DNA of 64,000 bases from Diploscapter coronatus. Its lineage: Eukaryota; Nematoda; Chromadorea; Rhabditida; Rhabditidae. Within the stretch, counting starts at the first letter, position 1; the number at the start of each line of letters is the position of its first letter. The stretch is from the NCBI GenBank assembly GCA_964036155.1, contig OZ038422.1, positions 82,297,201 through 82,361,200 on the forward strand, in the 5' to 3' direction. The notes beneath the pieces were generated by a model. It was given only the letters and a program-made list of their open reading frames with translations, ran no database searches and was not told the DNA's origin. Of the stretch, positions 57,001 through 64,000 are shown piece by piece. The translations under genes and the position numbers were made by a program.

Positions 57001-60000
57001 CGACGAGGAACTCGACGAAGAGGATGATTCTCTGTAAATGTTGCATTTTTCTTGCAAAAATAAAGAATGACGATTTCTAAATTACGAGTATTGTTATGAT
57101 TTTACGGATAAAAATAGAAGAAAAGGGGGGTGAGAGCAGAGGAAACTAGTATTAGCCAGAGAAAATTTTATTCGTAAAATGGGGATAATCTTCGTCGTAA
57201 TTTATAGTAACAACCAAAAATGTCTTTACCTTCGTCTCTTCTTCTCCCTTTCCTTCTTGACGAGGTCCTTCTTCTGCAGGTAGATATCCCACGCATCCAG
57301 CACAGGGTTCGAAGTTGTACCTGGTGGGGCGAGAGAGGCAGGAGGAGCCTGGTAGCTGAAAATTAAAGGATTCAGAGAAAAACATACACACACACACTTC
57401 ATATGCCTGAATAGAGATTTAGAATGGATTTGAGAATTGCAGAAAAGATCTAAAAAAAATAATAGTAATAGAGCTCTTACCCATAAGGAGGCAGATTGAT
57501 TCCGATCTGAGGAGCCATCGGGTTGTGTGGCATCCCGGGAATCGGGGGCAGAATGGGAGGCGGAGCGATGGAAGAAACGCCCGGAGGCAGCAGTTCGGAG
57601 GAACGAGACGACGAGGTCGAGGCGGTCATAGATGCAGGCAGAGCCGGAGGAGGTTGGGAGAAGTTCGTCTGAAAAAGAAACATTTTCTGTAAAATTTTCA
57701 TTTCCATGAAAACGATCGAATTCATAAAATCGAAGATAAAGCGCGTCGACGTGATTATTTGTTTCTTTCTCATATTTAGCATACTTTAGTTTCAAAGGTA
57801 TTGAGGAAAGACGTTGAACGACTCACAACGATAGGCACATTTGGCGGTGGTCCGGCTGGGATGATCACTGAAGAGGGAGCAGCGGAAGCGAACCCTGGGG
57901 GAGGCAGATTGGTTGGAGGGATCGCGGAGATTGCGGGGACGGCAACTGCACTGGGTGCATTGGGAACAGGTGCAGGGGTGGGTTGGACGATGGCTGTCGG
58001 AGCTGCGGAGGAAGGAATGCCTCCTACAGGCGCGCTGGCCGCCTGATTGTGCACCAGGGGAGCGACGGCGGCAGCGGGCTGAAAGAAATCAAACGTCACT
58101 CTTTAAAATTGCAACTAGTAAATTGACGAGATGACAAGATTTCGAGACATATTTTCCCACACTATTTCGCCTTACTTGCACCATCTGCTATACCCATAAC
58201 TATATGTCTCGTTATCTTGTCATGCAGAAATGACAATTAATATCTTTTTTGTTGAAAAAATAGGTGTATGAAATCTTACCTGATGAATGCTGGGTTGCTG
58301 TGGAGGAAATCCTGCAGACTGCTGTTGCGGTTGGGCGATCGGATTGACCTGAGCGGAGGCCGTTCCTGTCTGATTCGGCAGACCCACGTTGAAGCTGGGC
58401 GGGGGGTTTGTGGGAGAACGAAGTTGACCACCGGAGCTCTAAAAATGTTTTCTTCAGAAAGCAAGAACCTGAATTTTTCGGAGACGTTTTTTTTTTTTTG
58501 AAAGCGATTTTTACGCTATCATTCTGAATTTCGCAAATGTTCGCACCTGTCCTGAAGGAGCAGTCTGATTCCTGAATGGTGATCCAGGATGTCGAAACGA
58601 TTGCGGCTGCAGGCCGATCCTGATCCTGGTCTGCTCGACAGCGTCCTGTCCTGGCGACGAGCTGCCCATCTCTGATTCCGCTGCCCAGGCCTGTGCCGAC
58701 TGGCGGACCGTCCGATTCGGGATCAGCGCGTCCACTGACAGCTAAAAACAAGTTTTTCATTGGAGATTTGTCGCCGACTGTTTTCGTCGTCAACTAATTC
58801 TAATAGAAAGGTTTGAAAGTTTCATGATACTTCTTCCTTCCGATATTTTTCCAATTCTCAATTCTTCTCACTTTAAAAGAGCAAAAAATGCACCCACATT
58901 CTTCTTGGTGCATCCTTCTCCAGGACATTGACCCTCTTCCGACTCGAGCAGCTTCTGGCTGACGCAGTCGGCACAGAACGAATTCCCACAGCAGGCGGTG
59001 AGGACTGCGTCGCGCATGAGGCCTCCGCAGACCGGGCAGGTCAGGGAGGGAGGGGGAAGGCGCTTCTGCAGCAGCTCAGCAGGTTCTGCCTAAAATTCGG
59101 ATTTGAAGCAACAAAATTGCGGTTTCCTCTAGATTTCATAAATTTGCGTATCCTTCTCGCGTACAAATTTAGTTTCTCCTGTGTAGAAATGCCAAATCTT
59201 AGCGGTAATAATGTGTACCTACCTTTTTGAGGGCCTGCTGCCTGGCCTTGAGATGGAGCTTGTGAATGACGTACTTGCCGGAAGGATGGAGCATTGCCTG
59301 CGGGTCGTCTGGAGTCGTCTCGACCAATTCTTGAGAAGGAATCCCCGTCGTTCGCTTCTGTGTCAGCTGCAACAAACCGATTACAATTTACCCCTTTCCT
59401 AGATTTTGCAGAATTCACAAATTCTGTTCACTTTTTCCACTAGCGTTATAATCGAGCATTGGTATTGAATTTTTTTTGTACATTATGTTTGCAAGAATAC
59501 CCTTGCTCATGTTGCATTATTCATTAGATTTTATAATTGTTATTGTAACAAAAACAAAATTCTAACAAAAAATTGCTCATAAATTATATCTAAAAAAAAA
59601 ACGAAATTTTCAATGCTAATGCCCGACTATAACTTCAATTCTACTGCATCCTGAAATGATCTATCTCTTCCCTGAAATTCGATTAGGTTAAGTCTGCTTC
59701 AATCAATATCAACAGGATTTAGTGGGTATTCGAGTTTATCTCATCTCGATTTTCGAGATCAAATCGACAAAATGCACCAGTATCGCGAAAATGCACTGGG
59801 TTTTGAATGGAATGACACAAATCATGAAAACATCGACAAAATTATAGGCAGAGAAAATGTGGCAGCACATAAAATCTAGAGATTTTCTAATAAATATCTG
59901 CAAATGATCTAGAGTGAATTTGTGAAAAAACCATGAAATTTGTACAAAGAATAAAACTATCGCTCTTGGTTCTGATAAAAAAAATTCTCACCAGATTCAA

Positions 60001-61469
60001 TTTGCAGATATTCAACCGTCCTTTCATTAATTTATCGCTTAGAATTAGAAAATCGATCGATAAAAAGTCTCAAACGTCACAGAATAATTTACATTTCTAA
60101 AGTTCTTGATTTTTCGTCAAATATCATATTCCCTTTGCTGAGAAAGAGAAGGAGAATGACTTTAGAAAATGATTTAATGAAAAGACGGCAGCTTTTCCTC
60201 ATAACCGTAGTATCAAATATTTTTACTCGTTTTCAAGGAAAGAGGTAGGGAGTTCATAAAAAAAAATATCTACATAAAATAAAAAAAATAGAATATGAAA
60301 AATTTTCTTGTAAATTCTAGCAAACCGCGTCGAAAAGCCCGTGTGTTTTCAATAAAAGACGCATCATCAATGTATTGGAATTACCATGGGACAGTTCTTG
60401 AACCAATGGCCAGGCTGGTAGCAGCGGTTGCAGGTGTACGTGGGCGGAGGGGGTCCCGACATGATGTTCGTCTTCCCGCGTTGGAAACTGAAACACACCA
60501 CATCCTCTTTTATCAGGAACCAAAATCGATATTTTAGTAGCGTTTGAAATTTGATGGCATATATATTGATATGCAAAGAAAGATCGACTGTATTACTACT
60601 ACATTCTCGGGGAAATTTTTGTCCTGCATATCTAATAGCACGAGACTTCAAAATGAAACTTCTCTCATGTATCATAGATTTGACTTTGAAAAAGGCACAA
60701 GTTCTGACAGAAGTGAAGGAGATTTCAATTTCTTTTTTTATGAATCGCCAAAACTACTCACTTTTCCGGCCTATAGGGTGCAGTGGAGACTTTCTCGACA
60801 TGAGCCAATCGCTCTTCCTCAGTCATTTTGTCGAACACATCCTGAACATAAAAAAAATAAATAACTATTCCTTGAATTTCAAAAACGACTGTCGACTCAC
60901 CGCTGCGATGTGATCCAATCCCTTGCTCGAGCCAGCGGCGCTCTCGTTTTGGGTTACGATACCCGCATTCACTCCTCTGAAAACAGTCGATTCTATGCAA
61001 GTTCGGAGTCAGTTTTTGGACAAGTGTGGGCTGGCTATCGAGTAGGCTTTCTTTTCGAGTAAGCAGCCAAACTCTTCAAGATAAAATGACTTGTATAAAC
61101 CTACTGTATTTTAGGCAGTTTCTCCGCGTCGTCCCTGGGCACTCGCTGGATGACGATCGACGAGTTGCGAGGAATCAAGTCGTCGTTCGAGTAGGTTCGC
61201 TTGGTGTGAGCATTCTGGAAGATTTGATGAATTTCGGGAAAAATCGAGTATCGGAAAAAAGGTTAAAACTTGAAACTGTGAGACAACAGTTTACACGCAG
61301 ATCGCTTGCCAATTTGTACCTGAAGGATGAGATCGAATGACTCGGCGCGAATGCTCTCCCTGCTGCAGATGGCCCGCTTCAGGTCGGACCCCGAGATGTG
61401 CAGTCCATCGAACTGGTAGGTCTTGTAGTCGATCGTCGATCGGAACTTGTAGAAGATCGATGACATCAA
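54004..61469 (-). CDS. rbpl-1: RBBP6 / Mpe1-family E3 ligase and 3'-end processing factor
   Basis: The start at 61469 opens the DWNN ubiquitin-like domain (residues 1-80: SSIFYKFRSTIDYKTYQFDG, then GSDLKRAICSRESI, IPRNSSIVIQRVP). A CCHC zinc knuckle follows near residue 160 (YTCNRCYQPGHWFKNCPM). Then comes a RING/U-box-like domain at about residues 237-285 (LTCPVCGGLMRDAVLTACCG, NSFCADCV, CPGEGC). A Pro/Ala/Gln-rich region follows (57.2-58.7 kb), then an Arg/Ser/Glu/Asp-rich stretch (54.6-57 kb) and Lys-rich blocks. The last exon reads RVNREGGDSLIVQT-stop at 54004. More than 20 exons, about 1,000 aa. In yeast and animals the family activates cleavage and polyadenylation and ubiquitinates substrates; the metazoan long form also binds p53/Rb. 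The symbol follows the C. elegans orthologue name and is by homology only. Confidence 0.92.
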
Positions 61470-62483
61470 CTACCTGAACAAGTCAACCGTGAATCAGTCA
61501 GGATAAGAAAAATCGATAAATCGGTTCGAGTCTAATATGAAAATGAAGACTTCGAAGTTCAGAAGATAAACAGAAGAAAATTGGAGAAAATAAATAAGAA
61601 GAGAAAAGGGGTGGATTTTCGTAAATTATGCAATCGACAAATTGCTAGTGTTTTCCTCCGACAACGGACTCGGAAATCCGTTATCGTTGTCAGGGAGAAA
61701 GTACCCAGACAGCGACAACAAAATATAAAATGTTATCGAAAATAAACAAGTCCCAAATAGTGACAGGTTGGCAGAGCGGTGGGGCTCGATGAAATGATAT
61801 TTGAGAGCAAGATGGTCCTGCTAATCACTTTCGAATGTCCTTCACACACCACTTACGCCATCAGTTCCAAATTTGAAAAATCAATAAATCGAGAAAAAGA
61901 AAGCACAATTCGAACGAATTTCGAAACGAAGTGCGCGAAAACAGAAAAATCGATAGAGCGAGAGAGAATAGAGAAAAGCGGGAGGGGAAGAGAGTGAAAG
62001 GAAATTTTGAACAGGCAGTGGAGGTTCGTGATTTTTCAAATGTTTTGAATAAAAATGGCGATGATTGAGTAGTCTTTCTAAAAATGCAAATATGAACAAA
62101 CTAAAAATATCTCAAATGTTCGAAACATTTGCCCTTTTCAGGAGAATATTCAAATCTACAGGGTTTCAACGTTTATACTCGATTCGTTGACGATTGACGA
62201 AAATGAAGAGAATAGCAATAATCAATTGATTCACCCGGCTCAAAATAATCATCAAACACGACGGTTCTACTAAATAAAATACTGCAAACCTATAAATAGA
62301 AGCCCTTTCTGTAAAAATAAATAGGAAAACAAGCCCCTGGACTTCTAATTCAGGTTTTACAAGAACACATGGTGTTTGTAACAAGAATAAAGTTGAAAAA
62401 TGGAACTGTTCCATTTTCCCGATAGATCAAATCAGAAAGCATGTCCCCCCCTGCTCTCTGTCCCAGTTTGTCTGATTGGGAGC
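61470..62483. other. intergenic spacer between CUL4 and RBBP6 genes
   Basis: Likely RBBP6 promoter region; no element recognised. A tRNA-like word (ggttggcagagcggtgg, about 61767) lacks a matching T-arm. Confidence 0.4.
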
Positions 62484-64000
62484 TCAGGCGACATATTTGT
62501 AGATGTTTGGATCATCCGGATCTCTGGTCACGTATTCTCGCTCGATCAAAGACGAGATACGCGCCTTCAAATCGGCTGCTTTCACCGGGAATCTGGAAAA
62601 GCAGAAAAATTTAACTTGTATTTCAAAATGCAAATCTTGATGCTTTCATTCAAGCAAAATTCATTATGCGTTTACGTGATATATTTCTCTCGTAGTTTTA
62701 TGAGTAATTCGTGAATGAGCAGATATCAAGACCTTTAGTTTAGGGTAGGTAAAAAGTTGAAAATAAGGAGGAATAGTCTGGGTAAAGATAAGTCTCGTCA
62801 TTTACAATTTGTCGCTGATGTGGATGATAAAATCGTTCCTAACCTGAGTTGAGAGAACAATTCCTGAATGAGCTGTGTGTGAGGCAACGTCTTTCTCGTC
62901 TTCATGATCCTCACAACAGCCGCATCTATCGCGTACTGCCTGTCTGCGCTCACTTCTTCCTCCACCTTTGCGTGCTCTTCTGGCTGAAATCAGATCAAGT
63001 CATTTTTGGTATTCTCAAATCCGTATTATCTTACCGTTTCCTTCATCTGGACCTGAGAGATTTTGATGCGGAACAGCTTCTCCTGGATGGCAGTGTTGAC
63101 TGTGAATTTGTCGTCTGAGTTGATCTGGAAAGAATAATTTGATTTCTAAAAATTCGAGATGAATTTGAATCTTTATCAAACCCAGGAATAAACCAACTCA
63201 CATCTCTTCCCTTGGGCACTTTGAGCAGCACTCGTACTTTTGCACAGGCCAGCGATTGAAGTGTTCTTTGCAGTTCTTTGGCTTCTGAAAATTTATTTAC
63301 TTTGTCCAAATTCAAGTTTTGCTCTCAAAATTAGCTGCAGTCTGTGAAAAGTAGGGAAAAACAAACCAATTTTAGTGTTAGCGAGAATTTCCTCGTAGGT
63401 CCATTCGCTTTTGCAGTTGAAGAGCAGCAGAACGAGACACTGATACAGGGAGACGAGCAGCTCTTTGACGCACTAAAATTATAGTGAGAAACTAATAGAA
63501 ACATTCTTTCAGTTAAATACCCCAGTTCTGAAAGTGGCTTTGAGGACGCAATTTCCCAGAGCATGAAGCCACTGCAGTCGCTTATTTGCATGTTTGCTGG
63601 TGTAGAAATCCTGGTAGCGAGTCAGACATATACTCAACTCTTGTGGTAGACTCATCTGGAAGATAGGATAGATTTTTTATTTTTATGTTTTGATGATTTT
63701 TAGAAAGTGCTCAGGAAAGAAAACGAAAATCTAGAAAAGCTGCATCGTAACATATAAAATAGCATGATAAAATTTTTGTTTTACTTCCACTACCATATTC
63801 TACATTTGTCTATAGTATTTAGCATGTTACTACACTACGATTTTGCTATACTTTCATATTTTCAAATTGGCAAGAAAACTAACCTCGGCGATATCATAGC
63901 TCGGCCACTGTCCGCAGGTCAGCACATTAACGTTGAATTCCATCGGCAGCGACTTGGTGCCTTGATCTTGCAAGTGGTCGCAGTACTGGAAATTAAAATA
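62484..64000 (-). CDS. cul-4: cullin, CUL4-type (C-terminal part; 5' end beyond window)
   Basis: Exons running leftwards from the window edge match the cullin homology domain. They read [20 protein letters not shown] (about 63895-63950), [76 protein letters not shown] with [20 protein letters not shown] and [20 protein letters not shown] (with the neddylation Lys). The gene ends in the winged-helix [24 protein letters not shown]-stop at 62484. The sequence QMKET plus DRQY.IDAA.VRIMK.RKTL fits CUL4 better than CUL3 or CUL1. CUL4 scaffolds the DDB1-DCAF ubiquitin ligases that control replication licensing and DNA repair. The N-terminal repeats lie outside the window. Confidence 0.9.

Noticed and set aside
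61765..61800. tRNA-like word ggttggcagagcggtgg
   Set aside because: No matching acceptor stem or GGTTCRA T-arm at the right distance.

Overview
The window is eukaryotic and most likely from a nematode. Its genes are split by very short introns (mostly about 35-60 bp, a few longer) that end in TTTTCAG or TTTTAG. The recognisable genes also fit: a ShKT-domain secreted protein, an LAPTM-like four-TM protein, an HP1-like chromodomain protein, FCP1, RBBP6 with its DWNN domain, and a CUL4-type cullin. The species cannot be named from the sequence. No prokaryotic operon structure, rRNA or convincing tRNA was seen.

Layout. 0-7 kb: an array of related minus-strand genes. One locus has an HSP70 ATPase domain followed, in a splice-compatible frame, by a Kelch-repeat domain (1475-4406). 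Two more copies keep only the Kelch part (1-863 and 5738-6787). A fourth copy lies on the plus strand at 44.2-45.5 kb. 7-12 kb: short inverted-repeat elements, an F-box gene that appears interrupted by one of them, an acidic Ser/Asp-rich ORF, and a 5'-truncated endonuclease G-like gene. 12-20 kb: largely non-coding sequence with one four-TM protein gene (14729-16160, minus). 20-24 kb: a clean 13-exon chromodomain gene on the plus strand (20213-23972). 25 kb: a 5'-incomplete unknown gene.

26.9-46.1 kb is a dense nest of mobile elements and segmental duplications. It holds a near-intact mariner inserted in the last coding exon of a ZZ-zinc-finger gene. A decayed Tc3-like element has its matching empty site in a nearby duplicate. 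Three copies of a TTAA-flanked inverted-repeat element are present, one inserted exactly in a codon of an HSP70 relic. Two foldback elements of about 650 bp occur, as does a large inverted duplication carrying two copies of a 92-aa gene. A 3.8-kb segment is bounded by terminal inverted repeats of about 41 bp and carries a small spliced gene plus clustered heat-shock elements.

46.4-64 kb is conserved, gene-dense sequence: a ShKT secreted protein (plus), then FCP1, RBBP6 and CUL4, all on the minus strand. FCP1 (Pol II CTD phosphatase), RBBP6 (3'-end processing / E3 ligase) and CUL4 (ubiquitin ligase scaffold) are independent housekeeping genes separated by spacers of about 1 kb. Their order carries no clear pathway meaning. 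The most unusual items are the HSP70-Kelch fusion family, the TIR-bounded segment with a host-like gene and heat-shock elements, and the nested insertions whose empty sites can be read directly.
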